Part shown: one piece after another, positions 16,010-23,567 of the stretch
Numbering within the stretch: position 1 is the first letter of the stretch
How the letters are laid out: each line of letters starts with the position of its first letter
Source of the DNA: Roseateles_B sp041912595
Lineage (GTDB): Bacteria > Pseudomonadota > Gammaproteobacteria > Burkholderiales > Burkholderiaceae_C
Assembly: GCA_041912595.1 (NCBI GenBank)
Contig: JAYRMR010000002.1
Span: forward strand, 62,001-126,000
Length of the DNA: 64,000 nucleotides
Direction: 5' to 3'
The notes under the pieces: model-generated
Databases searched by the model: none
What the model saw: the letters and a program-made list of their open reading frames with translations, nothing else
Told to the model about the DNA's origin: nothing
Translations under genes and position numbers: made by a program

Positions 16010-16065
16010 TTTCTTCTGAAACAGGATGCTTCAGGCTTCAAGCATCGAGGCGCCTGCCTCCGGCC

Positions 16066-16629
16066 TCAGTCGGCGCCCTGCCCGGCGAGGCGCCAGTCGT
16101 CCCGGGTCATGCCGTAGAACTCGCCGTCCAGGTACTCGCCGGCGCAGAACACCACGCCGCGCATCAGGCCCTCGCAGTGGAAGCCGGCCTTCTGCGCCAC
16201 GCGGGCGGAGGCCAGGTTGTCGGGCGAGAGGCTGCAGCACAGGCGGTGGATGGGCAGGCTGCGGAAGAGATAGTCCACCAGCGCGCGGGCGCCGGCCGCG
16301 CCGTAGCCCTGGTTGCGGTCGGCGGGGTCGAACACCGACCAGCCGATCTCGCGGGCCGTGGAGTAGCGGTGGGCCGGGAAGTGCACGACATCGCCCACGA
16401 CGCGGCCCTCGGCGTTGACGATCATCAGGCGCTCCATGTCCTCGCCGGAGAAGCCGTTCTCGCGGAAGCGCTGCCACATCGTGGCGGGCGAGGTGATCCG
16501 GCTGGGCAGGAAGGCGCCGCGCCAGGCGGGGTCCGTCACGGCGCGGATCAGCAGCGGCATGTCGGACTCCGTGACGTGCCGCAGGGTGACGGCAGGGGTG
16601 GCGGCGCGGGCGGGGGACGTGGGGCTCAT
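16066..16629 (-). CDS. GNAT N-acetyltransferase, RimJ/RimL-like
   Basis: 187 aa of the acetyl-CoA-dependent GNAT fold. The start VTLRHVTESDMPLL, the core IGWSVFDPADRNQGYGAAGARALVDY (a variant of the R/Q-x-x-G-x-G/A acetyl-CoA loop) and the late NLASARVAQKAGFHCEG are hallmarks of the RimJ/RimL branch, which acetylates protein N-termini or small amines. The acceptor cannot be told from sequence. It is on the minus strand upstream of blaI with about 100 bases between them, and reads toward it, so it may have its own promoter near 16640. Confidence 0.85.
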   Translation of the reverse strand: MSPTSPARAATPAVTLRHVTESDMPLLIRAVTDPAWRGAFLPSRITSPATMWQRFRENGFSGEDMERLMIVNAEGRVVGDVVHFPAHRYSTAREIGWSVFDPADRNQGYGAAGARALVDYLFRSLPIHRLCCSLSPDNLASARVAQKAGFHCEGLMRGVVFCAGEYLDGEFYGMTRDDWRLAGQGAD

Positions 16630-16841
16630 GAGGGCATGCCGATCCGGCAGGAGAAGAGGAGGAGGTCAGGCGGGCGGCGCACCGCACCGAAAAGGGGCGC
16701 GGACACGGGGTTTGCATTGCGGGCAGGAGTGTCGCCATGCGCCCTCGCGCTGACAAGCCGTGCTTTCCTGCCCTTCTTCAATCCCCCATGCGGGGCCCGG
16801 ATTGGCCACACTCTGTCAGCGAGTGCCGGGGGCTCTGCCCC

Positions 16842-16847
16842 TAGAAT
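16842..16847 (+). promoter_or_regulatory. -10 box TAGAAT for the GST gene
   Basis: CCTAGAATCG, 37 bases before the ATG at 16885. Five of six bases match the sigma-70 consensus. Confidence 0.5.
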
Positions 16848-16884
16848 CGCGCCGAAACGAGGACAGCAGTCCCCCTGCCCACAC

Positions 16885-17514
16885 ATGAAACTCATCGGTT
16901 CCCTTACCAGCCCCTACGTCCGCAAGGTCCGCATCGTGATGGCGGAAAAGAAGCTCGACTACCAGTTCGTGCTGGAAGACGTCTGGGCGTCCGATGCCAT
17001 CATGAAGATGAACCCGCTGGGCAAGGTGCCCTGCCTGGTGATGGAAGGGCAGGACTCGATCAGCGGTGCGGTCTTCGACTCACGCGTGATCGTGGAATAC
17101 GTGGACACGCTGTCGCCCGTGGGCAAGCTCATTCCCGAGCGCGGCCGCGAGCGCACCGAGGTCCGCACCTGGGAGGCCCTGGCCGACGGCCTGCTGGACG
17201 CCGCCATCCTCGCCCGCATGGAACAGACCTGGTCCGGCCGCACCGAGGCCCAGCGCAGCGCCGCCTGGATCGATCGCCAGCTGGAGAAGATGGAGGCCGC
17301 CCTCAAGGCGATGAGCCTCGGCCTGGGCGAGAAGCCCTGGTGCTCGGGCAACCACTTCAGCCTCGCGGACATCGCCACGGGCTGCGCGCTGGCCTACCTG
17401 GACTTCCGATTCCCCGCCATCACCTGGCGCGAGGACTACCCCAATCTGGCCCGCCACCTCGCCAAGCTGGGCACGCGCCAGAGCTTCATCGATACGGCAC
17501 CGCCCAGCGCCTGA
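16885..17514 (+). CDS. glutathione S-transferase family protein, YibF-like
   Basis: 209 aa. The thioredoxin-fold N-terminus (MKLIGSLTSPYVRKVRIVM) places Ser/Thr-Ser-Pro where classic GSTs have the activating Ser or Cys; NPLGKVPCLV holds the conserved cis-Pro and DSRVIVEYVD the Ser/Asp pair that binds the glutathione gamma-glutamyl group. The all-helical C-terminal half carries FSLADIATGCALAYLDFR, the N-capping box motif. Length and sequence resemble E. coli YibF, whose substrate is not known. The frame is open upstream, but this ATG follows the TAGAAT promoter and starts the domain exactly. It converges with the next gene across a strong hairpin. Confidence 0.88.
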   Translation: MKLIGSLTSPYVRKVRIVMAEKKLDYQFVLEDVWASDAIMKMNPLGKVPCLVMEGQDSISGAVFDSRVIVEYVDTLSPVGKLIPERGRERTEVRTWEALADGLLDAAILARMEQTWSGRTEAQRSAAWIDRQLEKMEAALKAMSLGLGEKPWCSGNHFSLADIATGCALAYLDFRFPAITWREDYPNLARHLAKLGTRQSFIDTAPPSA

Positions 17515-17520
17515 GCGCCG

Positions 17521-17539
17521 CCGGCGCGGGACGCGCCGG
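17521..17539. terminator. hairpin between convergent genes
   Basis: CCGGCGCG-GGA-CGCGCCGG, eight perfect GC pairs with a three-base loop, lies between the stops of the GST gene and the opposing regulator. There is no T-tract on either side, so termination strength is uncertain. Confidence 0.4.
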
Positions 17540-17546
17540 ATCCGGG

Positions 17547-18236
17547 TCAGGCCGGGAGCAGGCAGCGCTCGCCGGCCGCCATCACATGGGCCGGCGGGCA
17601 CAGCGCATGCAGCTTGCGATAGAGGCGGGCGATGCGACGCTCCACGTCCTCGCGCAGCACGTACCAGGCGTCGGCGATCTCCTCGACCAGCAGGCCGTGG
17701 GACAGCAGGCTCAGCAGCGCCTGTTCCGCGCGGCTGATGAGGCTCAGCATCGCCAGGGGCTGGCGATCCAGCCCGGCCTCGAGGCGGCGCGCCTCGCTCA
17801 CCGGCCGGCGCGGCGCGCCAAAGCTGTGCAGCGCCTCCCGCGCGATCGCCGGGGACATGCGGGCCCGCCCCTGCTCCAGCGCCTGCAGGCTGGCCTGCAG
17901 GCTCGGGCCGCGGGGCTGGTCCAGGTGGTAGGCATGGCCGCCGCGGCTGAGCGTGGGGAAGAGCGTCAGCTCGTCGACGGCATCGCTGATCAGCAGCACG
18001 CGCGGACGCACCACGCCGGGTGGCAGGGCATTGAGCTGTTGGAGCAGGCAGCTGGCATGGCCGTCGCTCAGGTGCAGATCGCTCACCAGATAGGCCGGCA
18101 TCGCATGCCGCAGGCTCACGGCCGCTTCCTGCCAGTGCTGGCTGGTGCCCAGGCACTGCCAGCCGGTGTCCGCCAAGTCCAGCGCCGCGCGCTGCAGAGA
18201 GCGCTGGCTGTGGCGAAGCAGGAAGACCGAGGACAT
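17547..18236 (-). CDS. degenerate NarL/LuxR-type response regulator
   Basis: 229 aa from ATG 18236. The first half folds like a receiver: the beta-3 strand YLVSDLHLSDG keeps the phospho-acceptor position (Asp53), but the N-terminal acidic pair is replaced (FLLRHSQ) and the beta-5 Lys region reads GHAYHLDQP, so phosphorylation is doubtful. The C-terminus matches a LuxR helix-turn-helix in outline (LISRAEQALLSLLSHGLLVEEIADAWYVL, then RIARLYRKL). This is probably a phosphorylation-independent regulator. No kinase gene is adjacent; targets are unknown. An FNR-like box lies about 130 bases upstream. Confidence 0.65.
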   Translation of the reverse strand: MSSVFLLRHSQRSLQRAALDLADTGWQCLGTSQHWQEAAVSLRHAMPAYLVSDLHLSDGHASCLLQQLNALPPGVVRPRVLLISDAVDELTLFPTLSRGGHAYHLDQPRGPSLQASLQALEQGRARMSPAIAREALHSFGAPRRPVSEARRLEAGLDRQPLAMLSLISRAEQALLSLLSHGLLVEEIADAWYVLREDVERRIARLYRKLHALCPPAHVMAAGERCLLPA

Positions 18237-18365
18237 GGGCGCGGACGGAAACGACGAGAGGGAGAAACGGGCCGGCACGACGGGCGTGCAATTCGTTACA
18301 AGCCGCGGATTCTCCCCAATCGGAGGGCCTTGACCACCCCGCAGGCGCGGGGCCCAGCACGGATG

Positions 18366-18379
18366 CTGATCCGTATCAA
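18366..18379. promoter_or_regulatory. FNR/Anr-like box, one mismatch
   Basis: CTGAT-CCGT-ATCAA against the consensus TTGAT-N4-ATCAA. It overlaps the end of the glutamate-synthase-like gene and lies upstream of the degenerate response regulator; no -10 box stands at the usual distance, so function is doubtful. Confidence 0.3.
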
Positions 18380-20028
18380 ATGCCGTGGAAACCGCGGCGC
18401 AGCGGGCGGGCCGGCTCGAAGCTGTGCGCGCTCGCCATGGGCCAGTAGGTCTTGAACACGGCGCCCGGCAGCTCGCCTTCCAGCAGGGCGCCGGGCCGCA
18501 CGAAGGGCAGCAGCGTCGTCAGCAGGCGCACCTCGTGCGGGCTGATGCGGTGGACGATGTGGTTCGCGCTGATCTCGCCCGGATGCAGAAGCCCCGCCGC
18601 CTGCACCAGCTCCTGCAGCGCATGCAGCGTGTTGCGGTGGAAGCGGTAGACCCGCTCGGCCTTGTCCGGCACGACGAGCGCCTGCTGGCGCAGCGGGTCC
18701 TGCGTGGTGACGCCCGTGGGGCAGCTGCCGGTGTGGCAGGCCTGCGCCTGGATGCAGCCCAGTGCGAACATGAAGCCGCGCGCCGAATTGCACCAGTCGG
18801 CGCCCAGCGCCATCGCGCGGGCGATGTCGAAGGCGCTGACGACCTTGCCCGCGCAGCCGATGCGCACCCGCTCGCGCAGCCCGAGGCCTTCCAGCGTGTT
18901 GTGCACCAGCAGCAGCCCTTCCTGCAGCGGCGCACCGACGTGGTCCGTGAACTCCAGCGGCGCGGCGCCCGTGCCGCCCTCCGCGCCGTCCACCACGATG
19001 AAGTCCGGCACGATGCCGGTCTCCTGCATGGCCTTGGCCAGGGCGAACCATTCCCAGGGGTGGCCGATGCACAGCTTGAAGCCCACCGGCTTGTCGCCCG
19101 AGAGCCGGCGCAGCTCGGCGATGAACTGCATCAGCTCCAGCGGCGTCGAGAAGGCGGTGTGGGCGGCCGGCGAGTTGCAGTCCTCGCCCACCGGCACGCC
19201 GCGCGTGGCGGCGATCTCCGGCGTCACCTTCGCGCCGGGCAGCACGCCGCCATGGCCGGGCTTGGCCCCCTGGCTGAGCTTGATCTCGATGAGCTTGACC
19301 TGCGGGTCGTTCGCGTTGGCCGCGAACTTCTCCGGGTCGAAGCGCCCCTCGGGCGTGCGGCAGCCGAAGTAGCCGGACCCGATCTCCCAGATCAGGTCCC
19401 CGCCGTGCTGGCGGTGGTAGGGGCTGATGGAGCCCTCGCCCGTGTCATGCGCGAAGCCGCCCTGCCTCGCGCCGGCGTTGAGCGCGAGGATGGCGTTGGC
19501 CGACAGCGCGCCGAAGCTCATCGCGGAGATGTTGAACACGCTGGCGGAGTAGGGCTGCGCGCGTTCCTCGCCGATGGTGATGCGGAAGTCGTGGCCCGGC
19601 AGCACCGTGGGCTGCATGGAGTGGTTGATCCATTCGTAGCCCGCCGCGCCGACGTCCTTCTGCGTGCCGAAGGGGCGCTTGTCGGGCTCGCCCTTGGCAC
19701 GCTGGTAGACCAGCGAGCGCTGCTGGCGCGAGAAGGGCGTGGCCTCGTTGTCGGCCTCGATGAAGTACTGCCGCATCTCCGGCCGGATGTACTCCAGCAG
19801 GAAGCGCAGGTGGCCGATCACCGGGTAGTTGCGCAGCACCGCGCGCTTGGTCTGGCGCACGTCGCGAAAGCCCAGCAGGCTCAGGCCCATGAAGAGGATG
19901 AACCACGGCCAGGCCGGCCAGAAGTACCAGGTGCCCACGGCGCTGAGCACCGCGCCCAGGCCGCACAGCCACCAGCTGAGGTAGCGCAGGGGGAAGAAGT
20001 CGTCGACGGTTCTGAGCCAGGGCAGCAT
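18376..20028 (-). CDS. FMN-binding glutamate-synthase-family protein, membrane-anchored
   Basis: 550 aa from ATG 20028, with GAGGAGA about eight bases upstream. Two hydrophobic segments (YLSWWLCGLGAVLSAVGTWYF and the following WPWFILFMGLSLLGF) anchor the protein; the rest is the GltB-type FMN barrel. Visible motifs are AMSFGALSANAILALN, GEGSISPYHR, the KPGHGGVLPG loop and VDGAEGGTGAAP that grips FMN, and the three-cysteine region (CNSARGFMFALGCIQAQACHTGSCPTG) that in glutamate synthase holds an Fe-S cluster. It lacks the glutaminase domain, so it is not a complete GOGAT. Homologues are common and their reaction is unknown. It is divergent from sppA. Confidence 0.85.
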   Translation of the reverse strand: MLPWLRTVDDFFPLRYLSWWLCGLGAVLSAVGTWYFWPAWPWFILFMGLSLLGFRDVRQTKRAVLRNYPVIGHLRFLLEYIRPEMRQYFIEADNEATPFSRQQRSLVYQRAKGEPDKRPFGTQKDVGAAGYEWINHSMQPTVLPGHDFRITIGEERAQPYSASVFNISAMSFGALSANAILALNAGARQGGFAHDTGEGSISPYHRQHGGDLIWEIGSGYFGCRTPEGRFDPEKFAANANDPQVKLIEIKLSQGAKPGHGGVLPGAKVTPEIAATRGVPVGEDCNSPAAHTAFSTPLELMQFIAELRRLSGDKPVGFKLCIGHPWEWFALAKAMQETGIVPDFIVVDGAEGGTGAAPLEFTDHVGAPLQEGLLLVHNTLEGLGLRERVRIGCAGKVVSAFDIARAMALGADWCNSARGFMFALGCIQAQACHTGSCPTGVTTQDPLRQQALVVPDKAERVYRFHRNTLHALQELVQAAGLLHPGEISANHIVHRISPHEVRLLTTLLPFVRPGALLEGELPGAVFKTYWPMASAHSFEPARPLRRGFHGI

Positions 20029-20234
20029 GCGGGCGGTCTCCTCGGGCGCGGGCCTTGCCGGGGCCGCAAGACCCGACCCCGCGCCGCCCGGCAAGCCTGC
20101 AGTGCAGCACCAAAGCGCGTCGCTGTCACGCTGCATCGCAATGGCTTTGCTCACACGCCACAGCCGGCGGCTTGCTGCACAATCGGCGCGCATCAAGAAC
20201 TGCGCCGAGCGCGCGCCCAACCTGGAGGAATCGC

Positions 20235-22091
20235 ATGGGCATCAAGACCCTCGTCTCACCTGTCTGGTGGCTGTTGAAGAAGATCTGGTGGGTGGTGGAC
20301 GGCATGCGCCGTGCGCTGTTCAACACGCTCCTGCTACTGCTGCTGATCGCCCTGATCTGGGGCCTCGTCAGTGGCGGCCCCAAGCCCCTGACCGACAAGA
20401 GCACCCTGGTGCTGGGCTTCGAGGGCCCGCTCGTGGAGCAGTTCTCCGGTTCCGCGCGCGACCAGGCCATGAACCAGCTGCAGGGCATCGATCCCAAGCA
20501 GGTGCGCCTGCGCGACGTCCTGACCGCGCTGGACGCCGCCGCCAAGGACGCCCGCATCGGCCAGGTCCTGCTGGACCTCGACGGCTTCAGCGGCGCCGGC
20601 CTGGCCGGCCTGCACGAGGTCGCAGGGGCCCTGCAGCGCTTCAAGGCCAGCGGCAAGAAGGTGCTGGCCTACGGTGACAACTACAGCCAGCGCGCCTACT
20701 ACCTCGCCGCCCAGGCCGACGAAATCTTCATCCACCCGATGGGCGGCGTGATGATGGAAGGCTTCGGCCGCCAGCGCCTGTACTACAAGGACGCCCTGGA
20801 GCGCGTGGGCGTCACGCCCAACCTGCTGCGCGTGGGCACCTACAAGAGCGCGGGCGAGCCCTACATCGCCAACGCCCCGTCCCCGGCGTCGATGGAAGCG
20901 GAAAGCTACCTCTACAACGAGCTCTGGAACGGCTTCCTGGCCGACATCGAGAAGGCCCGCAAGCTGGAGGCCGGCAGCCTGGCCCGCAGCATCGAGCAGG
21001 CCGACAAGGACCTGGCCGCCGTGCGCGGCGACCTCGCCAAGCTTGCCCTGCAGCAGAAGCTGGTGGATGGCATCAAGACGCGCGACGAGGTCCGCGCCCT
21101 GCTGATGCAGCGCGGCGCCAAGGACGAGAAGGGCCACAGCTTCGCCCGCGTCAGCCTGGGTGACTACCTGGCCCGCCAGAAGCCCGTGCTGCCCGTCGGC
21201 CCCGCCGTGGGCGTGGTCGTGGCCCAGGGCGAGATCAAGGACGGCAGCGCCGCCCCCGGCACCATCGGCGGCGATTCCACCGCCGAGCTGATCCGCCAGG
21301 CCCGCGAGGACGAGCAGGTCAAGGCCGTCGTGCTGCGCGTGAACTCGCCCGGCGGCAGCGCCTTCGCCTCGGAAATCATCCGCCGCGAGCTGGAGCTGAC
21401 GCAGAAGGCCGGCAAGCCCGTGGTGATCTCCATGGGGGACGTCGCGGCCTCGGGCGGCTACTGGATCTCCATGTCCTCCGACGAGGTGATCGCCGACGCC
21501 GGCACCATCACCGGCTCCATCGGCGTCTTCGCGCTGCTGCCCACGGGCGAAAAGCTCATGGACAAGCTCTCCCTGCACACCGGCGGCTACACCACGACCT
21601 GGCTGGGCAAGGGCTACGACTTCCGCACCGGCCTGGACGCCCGCATGGCCTCGGCCGTCCAGAGCAGCATCCAGCACATCTACGACGAGTTCACCGGCAA
21701 GGCCGCCCAGGCCCGCAAGAAGAAGGTCGAGGAGATCGATGCCGTGGCCCAGGGCCGCGTCTGGACCGGCAAGCAGGCGCTGGAGCGCGGTCTCGTCGAC
21801 CGCCTGGGCAGCCTCGACGATGCCATCCAGGCCGCCGCCAAGCGCGCCAAGCTCGATGCCAAGCCGCGCGTGAGCTACATCGAGAAGGAACCCGGCAAGT
21901 TCGAGAAGCTGCTCGAGAGCCTGGGCAGCGCCCTGGCCCCGAACATCGCCGCCTCGGTGCGCGCGCAGCTGGGCTTCCAGGTGCCGGCCGGCGTGATGCA
22001 GTCGCAGCAGGAGCTGGCCATGGTCAGCGAGCTGCTGGAGGGCCGCAAGCCCTTCTCGACCACCGTGCACTGCCTGTGCACCGCCCCCTGA
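20235..22091 (+). CDS. sppA: signal peptide peptidase SppA, 67K type
   Basis: 618 aa from ATG 20235 (ribosome site TGGAGGAA). One N-terminal membrane helix (LFNTLLLLLLIALIWGL) anchors two tandem S49 domains facing the periplasm. The catalytic dyad is split between them as in E. coli SppA: general-base Lys204 in VGTYKSAGEPY and nucleophile Ser406 in DVAASGGYWIS. It degrades signal peptides left after secretion. The last residues (TTVHCLCTAP) are cysteine-rich and not typical of the family, but no frame break is evident. A small membrane-protein gene follows 18 bases downstream, probably in the same transcript. Confidence 0.95.
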   Translation: MGIKTLVSPVWWLLKKIWWVVDGMRRALFNTLLLLLLIALIWGLVSGGPKPLTDKSTLVLGFEGPLVEQFSGSARDQAMNQLQGIDPKQVRLRDVLTALDAAAKDARIGQVLLDLDGFSGAGLAGLHEVAGALQRFKASGKKVLAYGDNYSQRAYYLAAQADEIFIHPMGGVMMEGFGRQRLYYKDALERVGVTPNLLRVGTYKSAGEPYIANAPSPASMEAESYLYNELWNGFLADIEKARKLEAGSLARSIEQADKDLAAVRGDLAKLALQQKLVDGIKTRDEVRALLMQRGAKDEKGHSFARVSLGDYLARQKPVLPVGPAVGVVVAQGEIKDGSAAPGTIGGDSTAELIRQAREDEQVKAVVLRVNSPGGSAFASEIIRRELELTQKAGKPVVISMGDVAASGGYWISMSSDEVIADAGTITGSIGVFALLPTGEKLMDKLSLHTGGYTTTWLGKGYDFRTGLDARMASAVQSSIQHIYDEFTGKAAQARKKKVEEIDAVAQGRVWTGKQALERGLVDRLGSLDDAIQAAAKRAKLDAKPRVSYIEKEPGKFEKLLESLGSALAPNIAASVRAQLGFQVPAGVMQSQQELAMVSELLEGRKPFSTTVHCLCTAP

Positions 22092-22109
22092 TCCCCCGAG
22101 GAGCCTGAC

Positions 22110-22475
22110 ATGATGCGCATCGCCGCCGCCTTCCTGCTGCTGCTGGGCCTGTTCAGCGGGGCCGCCCTGCTGGCCGAGCCCCTGCACGTGGCCCCGATCA
22201 CCGCGGGCACGGCCCTGTGGGTCTTCTTCCCGCTCTTCAGCCTGCTGGGCTATGTGCTCTTCGCCATGGCCGCACGCAAGGACCAGAGCCTGCTGGTCAC
22301 CCGCGCCGCCGGCGCCGCCCTGCTGCTGCTGGCCGGCAGCGCGGCGGCCCTGCTGGTGCTGTCCAGCGCCGGCGTGCTGAAGCTCGAGGCCACCGCCTCG
22401 ATCTGGTACGTGCTGATCGTCGCCGGCCTGCTGGGTCTCACGGCCGCCCTGCCCGGGTCCAAGCAGGAAGACTGA
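22110..22475 (+). CDS. small four-helix membrane protein, unknown
   Basis: 121 aa, not recognised. Four hydrophobic segments (residues about 3-20, 28-52, 65-88, 98-115) separated by short polar turns make up nearly the whole chain, with a charged C-terminus (PGSKQED). GAGGAG eight bases upstream supports the start. It probably depends on the sppA promoter and could be a membrane partner, but nothing in the sequence shows a function. Confidence 0.7.
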   Translation: MMRIAAAFLLLLGLFSGAALLAEPLHVAPITAGTALWVFFPLFSLLGYVLFAMAARKDQSLLVTRAAGAALLLLAGSAAALLVLSSAGVLKLEATASIWYVLIVAGLLGLTAALPGSKQED

Positions 22476-22602
22476 GCGCCGGGGCGGCGGCATCCGCTGC
22501 CGCTGCCGCTGCCCCGGCCCCTTTACCGATGGCGCCGCCCGGCGTCATCCCCCCAAGGTCCCCCGCCTTTGCGCTTGCCGGAGCGGGTGGCACTGGGTTC
22601 CA

Positions 22603-23442
22603 ATGCCCGGATCGCGGACTCGCACTGCAGATGCCGGCATGCCTTCCTCGCTCCCCCTCCCCCGCCCGCCCTCGCCCCGCGCCCGACCGGGGCACGGCCT
22701 GGGCCGCCGCCTGCTCGCGGGCAGCGCGCTCGTCTGGGGGCTGATGGCGGCGCCGGCCGGCGCCATGGAGCTGGTCTCCGCCGACTTCCCCGCCGTGATC
22801 AGCCCGCAGGGCCGCGATGCCCCCGGGCCGCTGGGCGACTTCCTCGTGCTGCTGTGCGAGCGCGCCGGCTGGGACCTGCAGCCGCGCTTCTACCCCTTCG
22901 CCCGCGCCACGCTGATGGCCCGCACCGGCCATCAGGTGCTCATGGCGCCGCTGGCCCGCACGCCCGAGCGCGAGCTGCTCTACCGCTGGCTCGTGCCGCT
23001 GTACACCCATCGCTACGCCCTCATCGGCCCCCGCAGCCGCTGGCCGCAAGGCATCGACGAGGCCCAGGCGCGCAACACCAAGGTGCTCACGCTGCGCGGG
23101 GCGCTCAGCAGCGACAGCCTGCACAGGCGGGGCTTCCGCCACGTCTCGCAGGAGGCCGGCTACGAGCACATCCTGCGCCGCATGGACGAGGGCAGCGCCG
23201 GCCTGATCTACGGTGCCGTGCCGGTGGTGATGGCCGCGCTGCAGGCGGCCGGCCGGGCGCCGCAGGACTGGGTGGTGGGGCCCAGCTTCGACCAGAGCGA
23301 GATCTGGCTGGTGGGCAGCCCGGACCTCACCGACCGCGAGATCCAGCCGCTGCTCGAGGCCTTCGAGAAGCTCCGCCGCGAAGGCGAGCACCAGCGCCTG
23401 CTGCAGCGCATCGGCGTGCTGCCGGGGCCTGGCGGCCTATAA
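22603..23442 (+). CDS. periplasmic solute-binding protein, SBP_bac_3-like
   Basis: 279 aa; ATG 22639 is an alternative start that shortens the basic tail before the signal peptide (cleavage near AGAMEL). The mature part has the type II binding-protein layout: LGDFLVLLCERAGWDLQPRFYPFARATLMA, a hinge near ALIGPRSRW, and a C-terminal DREIQPLLEAFEKLRREG helix. Related stand-alone proteins near membrane sensors bind amino acids or act in signalling; no permease or ATPase is adjacent. The stop codon TAA is embedded in the TATAAT promoter of metX. Confidence 0.75.
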   Translation: MPGSRTRTADAGMPSSLPLPRPPSPRARPGHGLGRRLLAGSALVWGLMAAPAGAMELVSADFPAVISPQGRDAPGPLGDFLVLLCERAGWDLQPRFYPFARATLMARTGHQVLMAPLARTPERELLYRWLVPLYTHRYALIGPRSRWPQGIDEAQARNTKVLTLRGALSSDSLHRRGFRHVSQEAGYEHILRRMDEGSAGLIYGAVPVVMAALQAAGRAPQDWVVGPSFDQSEIWLVGSPDLTDREIQPLLEAFEKLRREGEHQRLLQRIGVLPGPGGL

Positions 23443-23443
23443 T
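23438..23443 (+). promoter_or_regulatory. perfect -10 box TATAAT for the SAM-II/metXW transcript
   Basis: A consensus -10 that overlaps the stop of the binding-protein gene. A start about seven bases later (near 23450) would begin the RNA immediately before the riboswitch P1 stem. No good -35 is seen. Confidence 0.7.
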
Positions 23444-23450
23444 CCGCCGC

Positions 23451-23504
23451 ACAGCGCCGATTTGTTCCGAATTGCGGGCGCTCAATAAATTCCGCTAAAG
23501 AGGG
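23451..23504 (+). ncRNA. SAM-II riboswitch (metX leader)
   Basis: The leader matches the SAM-II core: P1 AGCGCC (23453-23458) pairs with GGCGCT (23477-23482), enclosing GATTTG and a TTGC turn. It is followed by the A-rich connector AATAAAT and the pseudoknot strand GCTAAAGAGGG (23494-23504), which folds back into the P1 loop around S-adenosylmethionine. These elements are in the known order and spacing. The class is best known upstream of metX and related genes in alphaproteobacteria. Ligand binding should lower metX-metW expression. Confidence 0.92.
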
Positions 23505-23515
23505 GCGCTCCAGCA

Positions 23516-23556
23516 AACCGGCGTCCGCACCTTTCGCGGAGCCGGTTTTTGTTTTT
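23516..23556 (+). terminator. intrinsic terminator between riboswitch and metX
   Basis: AACCGGC (23516-23522) pairs with GCCGGTT (23541-23547) and TCCGC (23524-23528) with GCGGA (23536-23540) around a bulged G and a seven-base loop. A T5-G-T5 tract follows. It lies eleven bases before the metX ribosome site, so it can act only as an attenuator. GCTCC at 23507-23511 could pair with GGAGC at 23538-23542 as a weak anti-terminator. Confidence 0.85.
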
Positions 23557-23567
23557 GGAGAGTCCAG

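Noticed and set aside
22560..22602. Possible sigma-54 promoter (TGGCAC...) before the binding-protein gene
   Set aside because: TGGCAC is present but no GC pair stands ten bases after the GG, so the -12 element is missing.
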